Below, piece by piece: positions 44,046 to 53,500 of a DNA stretch of 64,000 nucleotides. The notes below the pieces were generated by a model. That model did not search any database. It worked only from the letters and a program-made list of their open reading frames with translations, and was not told the DNA's origin. The translations under genes and the position numbers were made by a program. How positions within the stretch are numbered: the stretch's first letter is position 1; each line of letters starts with the position of its first letter. Where the stretch lies: contig CP004371.1 of NCBI GenBank assembly GCA_000597885.1, positions 3,922,501 through 3,986,500 of the forward strand. The letters are read 5' to 3'. The stretch is from Flammeovirgaceae bacterium 311 (GTDB taxonomy: Bacteria > Bacteroidota > Bacteroidia > Cytophagales > Cyclobacteriaceae).

Positions 44046-44295
44046 GGTTTTTAGTGTTGTGTCCTGATGACGTTATTAAGTTAAGAAAGACGCAGCAGCC
44101 GGCTTTTTTTTGCTGAATTTTTTATTTTTCGGATCAGGGAGTTCGAATGAAAAGAAAATTTCTCCAGCTTAGGCAATCAGCCAACAATTCAAACAACAAA
44201 TCATATATAAAGCAAAGTCAAGGCAGCTGGGCAAACATTCTATGCTGATGCTGCTGAAAGGCAGTGCTTTTTCCGGCTCATTTCGTAAAAAACCT

Positions 44296-44303
44296 TAACT
44301 TTG
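44296..44303 (+). promoter_or_regulatory. Predicted -7 element of tpiA
   Basis: TAACTTTG, a full TAnnTTTG match; predicted leader about 20 nt. Confidence 0.5.
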
Positions 44304-44326
44304 GCACCCAAACGATTTTTTTTCGC

Positions 44327-45091
44327 ATGAGAACAAAACTAGTAGCCGGTAACTGGAAAATGAACACCACACCTGAAGAAGGCCAGAAGCTGGCCTCTGA
44401 AGTGGTGAATATGGTAAAAGACGAGCTGAACCATGAGGTACAGGTTGTTTTAGCGCCGCCCTTTACACACCTGCATCAGGTGAGCCGCCTTGTTGGCGAT
44501 GCAAAGAACATAAGTCTGGCCGCACAAAACGTAAGCGAGTATGATAAAGGCGCTTACACCGGCGAGGTTTCTGTAAGTATGCTGAAAGCCGTTGGGGTAA
44601 AATGGGTAATTCTGGGTCATAGCGAACGCCGCGAATACTTTAAAGAGAGCAATCAGCAGCTGGCAAAGAAGCTTGATGCTGTGCTGGCCGGAGGGCTTCT
44701 GCCAATCTTCTGTTGTGGTGAGCCACTGGAAATTCGCGAAAAAGAGGAGCAAAATGGGTATGTGCAGCGCCAGCTGGAGGAAAGTCTCTTTCACCTAAGC
44801 GAGGAGCAAATGCGCAAGGTGGTAATAGCCTACGAACCTATCTGGGCTATCGGTACCGGCAAAACCGCCTCCGACGATCAGGCACAGGAAATGCATGCCC
44901 ACATTCGCCAGCAGCTGGCAGGCAAGTGGGGCCAGAACCTGGCCAATGAGATCCGCATCCTGTACGGTGGCAGCGTGAAGCCCGATAATGCCAAAAATCT
45001 TTTCTCCAAGCCCGATGTAGACGGTGGCTTGGTAGGTGGTGCCTCCTTAAAGAGCCGCGATTTTATGGACATCATCAAAGGAGCTGTTTAA
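44327..45091 (+). CDS. tpiA: Triosephosphate isomerase
   Basis: 254 residues from MRTKLVAGNWKMN; a frame extending to 44264 is upstream of the promoter element. Interconverts dihydroxyacetone phosphate and glyceraldehyde 3-phosphate in glycolysis. The catalytic residues are present: Lys in GNWKMN, His in LGHSERRE, Glu in AYEPIWAIGTGKTA; the phosphate loop VGGASL is at the C-terminus. Length is normal for the bacterial enzyme. Its stop overlaps the stop of a convergent small gene. Confidence 0.98.
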   Translation: MRTKLVAGNWKMNTTPEEGQKLASEVVNMVKDELNHEVQVVLAPPFTHLHQVSRLVGDAKNISLAAQNVSEYDKGAYTGEVSVSMLKAVGVKWVILGHSERREYFKESNQQLAKKLDAVLAGGLLPIFCCGEPLEIREKEEQNGYVQRQLEESLFHLSEEQMRKVVIAYEPIWAIGTGKTASDDQAQEMHAHIRQQLAGKWGQNLANEIRILYGGSVKPDNAKNLFSKPDVDGGLVGGASLKSRDFMDIIKGAV

Positions 45092-45303
45092 GCAGTATCT
45101 GGTGTATAGATGTAGGCGGTGATCCATTCATTGCCATCATACTGCGCTCTAAGGCGCCGGGCTTCTTCAAGGCTGTCGGTATGGGCAATCAGAAACAGGG
45201 CCTCATCACTGCCGGGTATTTCATAATGATCTACCCCCACTAAATTGTAACCACACTGGGGCACAAACTTTTTCTTTTGTTCCAGAATCTTTTGTATAGT
45301 CAT
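45088..45303 (-). CDS. Small conserved-looking protein, unknown function
   Basis: 71 residues from the ATG at 45303 (an upstream ATG at 45342 would read through the hairpin). It is hydrophilic with an alternating charged pattern: SLEEARRLRAQYDG and EWITAYIYTPDTA. Codon use and lack of stop-like gaps look like a real gene. It overlaps the tpiA stop by 4 bp on the opposite strand and is encoded wholly between the tpiA stop and the terminator-like hairpin that would end tpiA transcription, so the two transcripts could be antisense. No family recognised. Confidence 0.55.
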   Translation of the reverse strand: MTIQKILEQKKKFVPQCGYNLVGVDHYEIPGSDEALFLIAHTDSLEEARRLRAQYDGNEWITAYIYTPDTA

Positions 45304-45328
45304 ATACATTCTATTGATATTGATAAAG

Positions 45329-45360
45329 AAGAGCCCCTGCAAGGGGCTCTTTTCTCTTTT
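45329..45360 (+). terminator. Terminator-like hairpin downstream of tpiA
   Basis: GAGCCCCT pairs with AGGGGCTC around a 3-nt loop, followed by TTTTCTCTTTT. It lies between two divergent start codons, so it most likely ends tpiA transcription after the antisense small gene. Confidence 0.6.
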
Positions 45361-45421
45361 AAGCTATGGAAAACGGAGCTTTTTTAAAAGAAAGCAGCCC
45401 TTCCATTTATATTGTATTTCG

Positions 45422-45429
45422 TACTTTTG
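45422..45429 (+). promoter_or_regulatory. Predicted -7 element of the Cys-rich gene
   Basis: TACTTTTG, a full TAnnTTTG match 5 bp before the chosen ATG; nearly leaderless. Confidence 0.45.
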
Positions 45430-45434
45430 CAGGA

Positions 45435-45764
45435 ATGAGGCTGTTATCGCTCCTATTATTGCTACAGGTAATGCTTTTAAGCTCGGCACCGGCACTTGCC
45501 CATTTGCCGTTGCTTTCCTGTTGTGCAGAAAATTGCGAAGAGCAGAAAAATAATTCTGCTGATGAGGAGGAGCATGATGGTGAAGCAGCCGAACAGTGTA
45601 ATCCTTTTGCCTGTGCAGGCTGTTGTTTGCTTATTCAGGCCGCACCACAACTAACACCTGGAGCAAATCCTGTTGCGCCACATCATCAGCAGCTTTGTAT
45701 ACTGATAGAAAATCCTTCTGTACAGCCACAGTACGGTATTTGGCACCCGCCCCGCTGGAACTAA
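45435..45764 (+). CDS. Small exported Cys-rich protein
   Basis: 109 residues from MRLLSLLLLLQVML; a longer frame begins at 45366 but would place a promoter inside the gene. Signal peptide to about residue 23 (SSAPALAH). The mature part is acidic (DEEEHDGEAAEQ) and Cys-rich: CCAENC, then CNPFACAGCCLL, and later a lone Cys in QLCILIEN. It ends WHPPRWN. The CC, CxxC-like and HPP features recall small secreted metal-associated proteins encoded just before TonB receptors in this phylum. It is 59 bp before the receptor on the same strand. Metal binding is inferred, not shown. Confidence 0.6.
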   Translation: MRLLSLLLLLQVMLLSSAPALAHLPLLSCCAENCEEQKNNSADEEEHDGEAAEQCNPFACAGCCLLIQAAPQLTPGANPVAPHHQQLCILIENPSVQPQYGIWHPPRWN

Positions 45765-45823
45765 CCTTTTCCTTCAGGCTTTACAGCCTGTTTTTCAGTT
45801 TAGTTTCATTTTAAAGCAATTCA

Positions 45824-48007
45824 ATGAAAAGGTTATTTCTATTTCTATACCTGTGCCTCATTTACACCTCTGTTAGTTATGCACAGCACACACTTAGAGC
45901 ACGTATTGTAGATCATGATTCCGGGGAGCCACTGCCCGGCGCTACCGCACAGCTCAGGGGCACTACCATAGGCGCAACTGCCGATGCCGATGGGCTGGTA
46001 GAGGTTGAGAGCATTCCTGCAGGCCGGCAGACTATTGTTTTTTCCTTTGTGGGCTACGAGTCGCAGCAACGCAGCCTGCAGTTTCCCATGCCCGGTGCTG
46101 AACCATTGCTGGTGGAGCTGGAGCCCGAAGAAGAACTGGAGGCCGTGGTGGTGAGTGCTACCCGCAGCAGCCGCACCATTGAGGATATTCCCACCCGTGT
46201 AGAAGCCATCTCGGGCGAGGAACTGGGCGAAAAGGCTGTGATGAACTCTACCAACATAGCCATGCTGCTGCGCGAGAGTACAGGTATCCAGATGCAGCAA
46301 ACCTCTGCCAACTCTGCCAACCAGAGCATCCGCATACAGGGTCTCGATGGCCGTTATACCCAGCTGCTGCGCGATGGCTTTCCGCTATATAGTGGTTTTG
46401 CCAGTGGACTAAGCATTATGCAGGTGCCGCCGCTGGATTTGCAGCAGGTAGAGGTGATCAAGGGAAGTGCCTCTACCCTCTATGGCGGCGGGGCCATTGC
46501 CGGCCTGGTAAACCTGGTAACCAAAAAGCCTGGAGAAGAGCCGGAGCTAAGCCTGATGCTGAATCAGACCAGTGCCATGGGCACTACCCTCAACACCTTT
46601 TACAGCGGGAGAAATGAAAAATGGGGCTCCACCATTTACGCCTCCGGCAACCTGCAACAGCCCTACGATCCCAACGATGATGGTTTCTCTGATATTCCCC
46701 AGGTGCGCAGCCTGACGCTGAATCCACGGCTGTTCCGTTATTTTGGCGAAGATGCCACCCTGTGGGTAGGTGTTAATGCGTCGCTGGAAGAGCGTATTGG
46801 TGGCGATATCGTAGCCATCGAGTCTGGATCCACCATCCGTAATCCTTTTACGGAGCAGAATAACTCAAAACGTGTTTCCTCGCAGCTTGCTTTCGAAAAG
46901 CAGTATGCAGACGAGTCGGCCCTGATGATCAAAAACAGCATTAGTTACTTCGACAGGGATATTCTAGTACCGGATTACAGCTTTGCCGGCGAACAGTGGG
47001 CCAGTTTTACTGAGGCCAGCTACAGCTTTGGCGAAGAAAACAGCCGATGGATCGGTGGGCTTAACCTCTTCACTGATCAATTTTCTGAGCAGAGTCCGGC
47101 TACAGAGGCCCGTGATTACAGCAACACCACGATAGGGGCATTTGCGCAGCATACCTGGCAGCTACAGGAGCAACTGGCACTGGAGAGCGGCCTTCGTACT
47201 GACTACAACACCAATTATGGTACATTCGTATTGCCACGGCTTTCCTTTATGTACAAGCCTGTACGTAAATTTACAGCCCGTTTAGGAGGCGGTTTAGGCT
47301 ATAAACTGCCAACCGTTTTTACGGAAGAAGCCGAGGCTATGGTGTTCCGGAATGTACTGCCCATCACGGCTGCCGATGCAAAAGCCGAGCGTAGCTATGG
47401 TGGTAATTTCGACATCAATTACTCCACAGGCATTGGCGAAAATATAACCTTCTCGCTTAATCAGCTCTTTTTTTACACCCAGTTGCAGGATGCACTGGTG
47501 CTAAACGAAGTCTATGGGCAATACAGCTTCAACAATGCCGATGGCCCTGTAAGAAGCAGGGGATCAGAAACAAATGCCCGCTTTACCTGGGGAGATTTTA
47601 AGCTCTTCCTGCAGTATGCCTTTACCGATGTGGAGCTGCAGTACCAAAATTTAAATCGCCAGAAGCCACTCACCCCCCGCCACACGGCTGGTGCAGTGCT
47701 TATGTTTGAGCAGCATGGCAAGTGGCGTATTGGCTATGAAGCGTATTACACCGGGCAGCAGTATCTGAGCGACTTTAGCCAGACACGCGATTATTGGATC
47801 ATGGGCCTTATGGCCCTTCGGGAGATGGAAAGCTTTAGCCTGTTCCTGAACTTTGAGAATTTTGTAGACGCCCGTCAGTCACGCTACAGCGATATAGTAT
47901 ATCCGCCCTACACCAATCCAAGCTTTGCCCAGATTTGGGCACCTACGGATGGATTTGTTATAAACGGAGGCTTTATCTGGAAGATCTTTGGCGGAGAGCA
48001 TCATTAA
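45824..48007 (+). CDS. TonB-dependent outer-membrane receptor
   Basis: 727 residues. Signal peptide (LFLYLCLIYTSVSYAQ); carboxypeptidase-regulatory-like domain at about 22-105 (VDHDSGEPLPGATAQLRG); a TonB-box-like AVVVSATRSSR near residue 110; plug at about 115-230 (QSIRIQGLDGRYTQLLRDGFPLY shows the plug core, IKGSASTLYGGGAIAGLVNL the end); then a 22-stranded-type barrel ending WKIFGGEHH. The plug resembles colicin-I/vitamin-type and metal-complex receptors. The small Cys-rich gene upstream suggests a metal ligand. No periplasmic-binding or ABC genes adjacent. Confidence 0.92.
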   Translation: MKRLFLFLYLCLIYTSVSYAQHTLRARIVDHDSGEPLPGATAQLRGTTIGATADADGLVEVESIPAGRQTIVFSFVGYESQQRSLQFPMPGAEPLLVELEPEEELEAVVVSATRSSRTIEDIPTRVEAISGEELGEKAVMNSTNIAMLLRESTGIQMQQTSANSANQSIRIQGLDGRYTQLLRDGFPLYSGFASGLSIMQVPPLDLQQVEVIKGSASTLYGGGAIAGLVNLVTKKPGEEPELSLMLNQTSAMGTTLNTFYSGRNEKWGSTIYASGNLQQPYDPNDDGFSDIPQVRSLTLNPRLFRYFGEDATLWVGVNASLEERIGGDIVAIESGSTIRNPFTEQNNSKRVSSQLAFEKQYADESALMIKNSISYFDRDILVPDYSFAGEQWASFTEASYSFGEENSRWIGGLNLFTDQFSEQSPATEARDYSNTTIGAFAQHTWQLQEQLALESGLRTDYNTNYGTFVLPRLSFMYKPVRKFTARLGGGLGYKLPTVFTEEAEAMVFRNVLPITAADAKAERSYGGNFDINYSTGIGENITFSLNQLFFYTQLQDALVLNEVYGQYSFNNADGPVRSRGSETNARFTWGDFKLFLQYAFTDVELQYQNLNRQKPLTPRHTAGAVLMFEQHGKWRIGYEAYYTGQQYLSDFSQTRDYWIMGLMALREMESFSLFLNFENFVDARQSRYSDIVYPPYTNPSFAQIWAPTDGFVINGGFIWKIFGGEHH

Positions 48008-48316
48008 GGTGACGGTCGCTTGGGGCTACGCACCTTGGGCCGCGTAGCCGCTACGACTAATGTGCTGATTTCGGTCCGCCGTAGCGGTCAGTGTGCTTGT
48101 GCTGCTTAGGAGGTTTGTGTAATGTGGTGCACCTGCAAATGGATACCAGGTTAATTAAATTTTACTGCCAGACCCGCAGACTTTGGTCAATATTACTATA
48201 CACTTTGTATGCTATACAAACTGTAAATACCGGTTACGAAATAAATAATCAGCAAAATCTATTAAATTGAGAGGCTGTTGCAATGTTCAGTCCTTTTTTT
48301 CAGTTAAGAAAGCAAG
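48008..48316. repeat. Intergenic region with nested GC-rich inverted repeats
   Basis: 48024-48049 holds GGCTACGC paired with GCGTAGCC, and CCGCTACG at 48048-48055 pairs with CGTAGCGG at 48080-48087. The rest is AT-rich and contains nothing I recognise. The block is unlike the flanking composition. Confidence 0.4.
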
Positions 48317-48652
48317 ATGGAAATACTACTGATAGGATTACTCTGGCTCTTTGGAGGTACTCCGGCAGAGCAGCAGCCTCCCTCTGAACTGTGCAGGCTG
48401 CGTGGTTCGGTGTATGTAACCAACAGACCCGAAGAGGCACATTTCAGGGTGTATGTAGAGGAGTACGAAACATCTGCCGACCTGGTGGTGTATTCAGAAG
48501 AAAATAAGCTCTATGCCGATCAGCCCGGCCACTGGTACTTTACAGATAAACCGGCTTTTGCCGATTTCAGAATATACCTGGCAGACAGCAGGGCTTTTGC
48601 AGATTTTACCATTGCCTATACCGATGTAGCTTCTTTTGCAGGCTGCCGCTAA
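48317..48652 (+). CDS. DUF6150-like short-repeat protein
   Basis: 111 residues. After a short hydrophobic N-terminus (LLIGLLWLFGG, perhaps an export signal) come about six units of 11-15 residues with the pattern Val/Ile-Tyr, five or six residues, Ala-Asp/His-Phe/Leu: VYVTNRPEEAHFR, VYVEEYETSADLV, VYSEENKLYADQ, YFTDKPAFADFR, IYLADSRAFADFT, and AYTDVASFAG. This is the layout of the DUF6150 repeat proteins. Cys residues flank the repeat block (start of unit 1 and the last residues, CR), which could close it. Function unknown. Confidence 0.65.
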   Translation: MEILLIGLLWLFGGTPAEQQPPSELCRLRGSVYVTNRPEEAHFRVYVEEYETSADLVVYSEENKLYADQPGHWYFTDKPAFADFRIYLADSRAFADFTIAYTDVASFAGCR

Positions 48653-48694
48653 AAAACAAAGCACCGCCCCTTTCAAGGGGCGATACTTTGTTTT
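48653..48694. terminator. Two-way terminator
   Basis: GCCCCTT pairs with AAGGGGC, and outer ACAAAG pairs with CTTTGT. T runs follow on both strands, serving the repeat protein and the convergent lipoprotein gene. Confidence 0.75.
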
Positions 48695-48706
48695 GTGCTG
48701 ATTCTG

Positions 48707-49390
48707 CTACTCGTAGCCTTCTATATAGTAATCATCCTGAACAATTTTATCACCTTTTACCCTCATCTCTGCTTCAATGGGCTTAAAGGTAGCTTTCTGC
48801 ACCCCAAGCAGGCCATATACCGTTTCTCCAGGTTTAATTGCCTTATCCTGCAGATTGTATTCTTTTAGCTCCTTTAAAAACTTTTTGTTGTTTGAGTGCG
48901 CTTTGAACATATTGCCAAAGCTAAGAATAGGGCCTACAATTAGCCCAACGGGATAAAATCGCTGTTTGTACCCGCTGTTGGTTTGTTCAATAGTAGTAAC
49001 GTTGAGATGTACGAGTGGCAGGTATAGTAGAAAGAGAGGGGTCTTATGTTTTAAGGTGCGGAAGGTTCTCATGTGACTTACCGGAGAAATCAACTGGCCT
49101 TCTGTACGAAATAAGATGTCTTTGCCGAAGATAAGTGTGCGGTCGGTATTATTGGTTATTTTTACCGCTACCAGGTTCAGGTTCTTTTTTTTCTCTTTGC
49201 GGGCAAATTTTTTGTTCCCTAATTCTGTCAGTATATTATAGTGATAACCAACCTCTACAGCCGCATCGAGATTCTCGGGCTGCTGCTGATAGGGGATCCT
49301 GTCAGGATTGATGGTGCGGTAGGAGCCGGCGCAGCCGCTGAATAATACAGCAATACACAGAACACAAAAGAGTGCTTTTAGCTGGTACAT
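48707..49390 (-). CDS. Putative lipoprotein of unknown function
   Basis: 227 residues. The signal sequence LFCVLCIAVLFSGCAGS has a good lipobox with Cys20. The mature part includes VAVKITNNTDRTLIFGKDILF, a beta-sandwich-like stretch seen in proteins that follow chaperone-like folds, and a hydrophobic central segment (FLLYLPLVHLNV, then VGLIVGPILSFGNMF) that could contact membrane. The C-terminus is charged. No known family. It has the two-way terminator and diverges from prmA. Confidence 0.68.
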   Translation of the reverse strand: MYQLKALFCVLCIAVLFSGCAGSYRTINPDRIPYQQQPENLDAAVEVGYHYNILTELGNKKFARKEKKKNLNLVAVKITNNTDRTLIFGKDILFRTEGQLISPVSHMRTFRTLKHKTPLFLLYLPLVHLNVTTIEQTNSGYKQRFYPVGLIVGPILSFGNMFKAHSNNKKFLKELKEYNLQDKAIKPGETVYGLLGVQKATFKPIEAEMRVKGDKIVQDDYYIEGYE

Positions 49391-49548
49391 GATAGAAAGA
49401 GGTGAATAATTAGTGCAAATATGAGTATTGTTCCTGTGCTCTCCTAAAAGATGTAAGTTAAAAAATTAAGATTCATCAATTAAGCCAAATAGCTGGTCTC
49501 CAGCCTTTAGTATATTTTTTAAAATGTTAAGTTAAAACTGATTGCCCA

Positions 49549-50382
49549 ATGGATTATATCGAATTACTGGTTCGTTGCGATGGAACCTACTGTGACATTA
49601 TTCAGGCCGAGCTAGCCGAATTAGGATTCGAAGCTTTTGCAGAAGAAGAACGTGGTTTTGCTGCTTATGCTCCCGCGAAATCTTATAACAAAGATGCCAC
49701 AGAATCTATCCTGAAGGAATATATGATGGATGCTGCCCTGGAGTGGGAGGTAAAAACCCTGGACAAAAAGAACTGGAATGAGGAGTGGGAGAAAAACTAC
49801 GATCTGATAGAGATAGGAGATGAGTGTGTGGTACGGGCCTCTTTTCATCCACCACGGCCCGATGTTCCCTATGAGATCATCATTACTCCTAAAATGTCAT
49901 TTGGTACCGGCCACCACCAGACTACAAAGCTTATGCTAAAACAGCAGCTCCAGCTTAACCACCAGGGCATGCGTGTGCTCGATGTTGGCTGTGGTACGGC
50001 TATTCTGGCCATTATGGCTTTTAAGCGCGGTGCTGCCGTGGTATGGGCCTGCGATATAGACGAGTGGTGTGTTGAGAACGGCCAGGAAAACTGCCTGCTG
50101 AATAAGTGTCCGGAAATTCAGGTGCGCCAGGGCACGCTGGCCGAAAGCGGCATTGGTGGACGCTATGATATCATTCTGGCCAACATTAACAAAAATGTGC
50201 TGCTGGAAGAGATGGACCTCTATGCGGAATTTTTACAGCCTGATGGCCATTTACTGTTGAGCGGGTTCTATGAAGAAGATATTGCAGACCTGCTGGACTT
50301 GGCCCATGAGCTTGGTTTTGAAGAGGTTGCACGCTTTACAGATGGTAAATGGGCAAGCCTGCAACTGTTAAAGCAGCCCTGA
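49549..50382 (+). CDS. prmA: Ribosomal protein L11 methyltransferase
   Basis: 277 residues. SAM-dependent trimethylation of L11. The N-terminal substrate-binding domain (about 1-70) is followed by a class I methyltransferase fold: FGTGHHQTTKLML, the SAM motif LDVGCGTAILAIMA, the acidic DIDEWCVEN loop and LANINKNVLLEE, which carries the NINK/NILA-type motif of PrmA. Length is a little short compared with E. coli PrmA, as in other Bacteroidota. Standard housekeeping enzyme. Confidence 0.93.
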   Translation: MDYIELLVRCDGTYCDIIQAELAELGFEAFAEEERGFAAYAPAKSYNKDATESILKEYMMDAALEWEVKTLDKKNWNEEWEKNYDLIEIGDECVVRASFHPPRPDVPYEIIITPKMSFGTGHHQTTKLMLKQQLQLNHQGMRVLDVGCGTAILAIMAFKRGAAVVWACDIDEWCVENGQENCLLNKCPEIQVRQGTLAESGIGGRYDIILANINKNVLLEEMDLYAEFLQPDGHLLLSGFYEEDIADLLDLAHELGFEEVARFTDGKWASLQLLKQP

Positions 50383-50587
50383 GAGGCAGTAAATTTGCCT
50401 TAAAACAAGCTGCCAAACAGCCATAATAAAAGAAAAATGAACGATTGCCCCATGCATGTAATTTACAATATACAATTAAGCGGCATGGCATCGTTTTATC
50501 CTGTAGGTTGTGCTGGTTTATGGAGTCTCCTGAAAAAGAGAGACTTCCTGTGATGTTAAGTAAGGTGTGTTTATAAGATTTTAGAGA

Positions 50588-53500
50588 ATGAAATTACAGT
50601 TACTGTGTACTGTGTGTGTTATGTCGCTGCTTTTGGCCGGACAGCAGTTGCAGGCACAAACCCTGCCTGCAGAGCCCTCGGCTTATGGAAAGGGTGTGGC
50701 AACAATGCTTGGTGGTACGGCCAATCAACAGGCGCGCAGCTGGGGCGTTAAGTTCGATTCTGCCTGGGCTGCCGGAGGTTTCTCTGGCGAGCAGCAAAAC
50801 CGAATTATGGCCCTGGCCAGCCAGATGGAGCAAAAGCGCTACAAGCCTGCTCCTCATTTTGCAGCTTATTTTGGTATGCTGGCAGGTGCTGCCGGCAAAG
50901 GCAGTTCTGTAAATGAGCTGCTGGAGATCAGCGAACGCCTGTTTAAGGAGGGCGATAGTAAAAACCTTACCCGCTTTATGGAGGGCGCTGCTCAGTTCCT
51001 GCAAAGCCGGGCACTCTATCATACTAACTACTCACGCCTGTATGCGCTTGGCGGCAGCTTTAACTTTCGCTATCCGCAGCCCGAGCCTGTAAAAGAGCAG
51101 CCAAAAGAAGAACCTAAAGAAGATACCAGCGCTTTTAGCGACTGGGATGTACCTGCCGACAAGGCCGATGATAACTGGAGCACCGGCTGGGACTCCTGGG
51201 ATACACCTGCTGCAGATACAAAATCAAAAGATACTAAAAAAGCCAAACCTGCTCCGGCACCGGTACCTGTTTATGTTCAGCAGGAGCTGCCTCCGGTAGT
51301 AGGTCCTGTTATTACCCTGAAGGGCGTTTCGCTGGTGTTTGTCAGCAACCAGGATTCTGTGCAGCTCAGAAATACCAAAGGCGACTTTATGGTGCTGAAT
51401 GAAGTATTTGTGGGCGATGGCGGTGTATTTGACTGGGTGAATGCCGGACTGCCAGCCGAAAATGTTTTTGCTACCTTCGGACCCTATTCTTTTAAAACCA
51501 GCCGTCCCGAGCTGGAGGCCGATGGTGTAAAGCTTACCTATAAAGGCAAACTGGATGCTCCGGTAGAGGGCGTGTTTGAGTACAAAGGTACCCGCTATGC
51601 AAATCCTGATCTGGCACAGTATCCACGTTTTAAATCTTACGACAGCAATATTAATGTAAAAGGCATCAGCGATAACTTAATTTACCGCGGTGGTTTTGCC
51701 CTATCAGGCAATAAAATATACAGCTCTTCGGTTAACGGAGGCATGGCTTCTATTGAGCTGAAACAGGGAGGAAAGCAGCGCTTTAACATACGGGCCCTAC
51801 AATTTAACCTGCAGGATACGGTAATCCGTGCCGATCGCTCTGCCGTTGTGCTCTATCATCAGAAAGATTCTATCTATCATCCGGCGGTACAGTCACGCTT
51901 TAACACGGCAACCGGTATGCTTACGCTGATCAAAGATGGCGGAGCTTTCAAGTATACACCATTTGTTTCTTCCTTCTTTCAGATGGATATCACGGCAGAC
52001 CTCATGCAGTGGGATACGAATGTTGACAGCATTAATATTTCCATACTAAGTGGAAAAGCCCAGGTGCCGGCGTATTTTACCTCACAAGAATTCTTTCACC
52101 CGCAGCGCTTCGATGAGCTGAAGGGTATCTATAACTTCCACCCGCTGCAAATGGTGGTGGGCTATGCCCGTAAGCTGCAGTCGTCAGAATTTTATGCTGA
52201 TGACATGGCAAAATCACTGCGGCAGGAGCCTGCTACAGTTCGCAGTGCCATGAAATTACTTATGCAGAATGGTTATATTGATTATGATGTAGCCACTGGC
52301 TGGGTAAAGATTAACCGGAAAGGCTTTCATTATGTGATGAGCCAAACCCGCAAAAAAGATTTTGATAACCTCCTGATTCCATCGCTTGAGTCCCGCTTGC
52401 CAAATGCAACCCTTTACCTGAAGAAGCAGGAACTTAAAGTGAGGGGTATCGAGCAGTTCTACCTCAGCAGGGCTAAAAACGTAGTAATTGAACCCACAAA
52501 CCGTGAAATAACGCTGCTGCAAAACCGCGATTTCCGCTTCGATGGCAAACTGCAGGCAGGTAGCTTTATTTTTGTAGGCGAGCAGATGCGTTTCGATTAC
52601 GACAGCTTCCTGGTAAACCTGCCTAAGATCCAGTCAATCCAGTTCGATGTAGATAACTTCAAAAACACCAAAGACGTTAAGAAGAAACGCCTTGACAACC
52701 AGCTGGCGCAAACATCCGGTAAGCTCTATATCGACTTGCCCTATAACAAGTCCAGTATGAGGGATTTTCCGGCGTACCCGGTTTTTGATGCCTTAACAGG
52801 TTCTACCGTGTTTTTCGACAGAAAAGAAGTTGCCGGCGGGGTATACAGTAAAAACGTTAGTTTTACCATTCCACCTTTCGGCATCGACAGCTTAAGCAGT
52901 AGTGACCCGGCGGCCATCTCATTTAAGGGTAAATTCTCCAGTGGCGGCATTGTGCCCGATTTTGAAGAAACCCTGGTGGTATTGCCCGATAACTCGCTTG
53001 GCTTCCAGCATTTGGTACCGCAGAATGGATATTCGCTCTACGGAGGTGCTGCTATGTTGTACGATACACTGGTGCTCGACCAGAAAGGCCTGCGTGGCAA
53101 GGGCAACATCAAGTACCTGACCAGCACGCTCTACTCCAGCGATTTCTATTTCTTTGAAGACTCCGTGAAAGCCGATGGCTATAAAATGGAGATGAAGCAG
53201 GGCGCGGTTGGCAATTCTAATTATCCAAAGGCAGAAGTAGCCGAATACAACATGAAGTGGCTGCCTAAAAGCGATAGCCTCAACATGTATAATAAGAAAA
53301 AGCCCTTCGAACTTTTCGACGGGGTGGCGCAGCTGAATGGCGAATTACTGCTTCGTAAGCAGGGCCTCTATGGCGGCGGTAAGCTGCTTACCAAAGGTGC
53401 AGAGGTAGAATCTAAGAAATATACCTTTACCCAGCGCGAATTCCAGGCGCAAAATGCCGACTTTAAAATCAACTCCTCTAATGCACAGAAACCAATTCTG

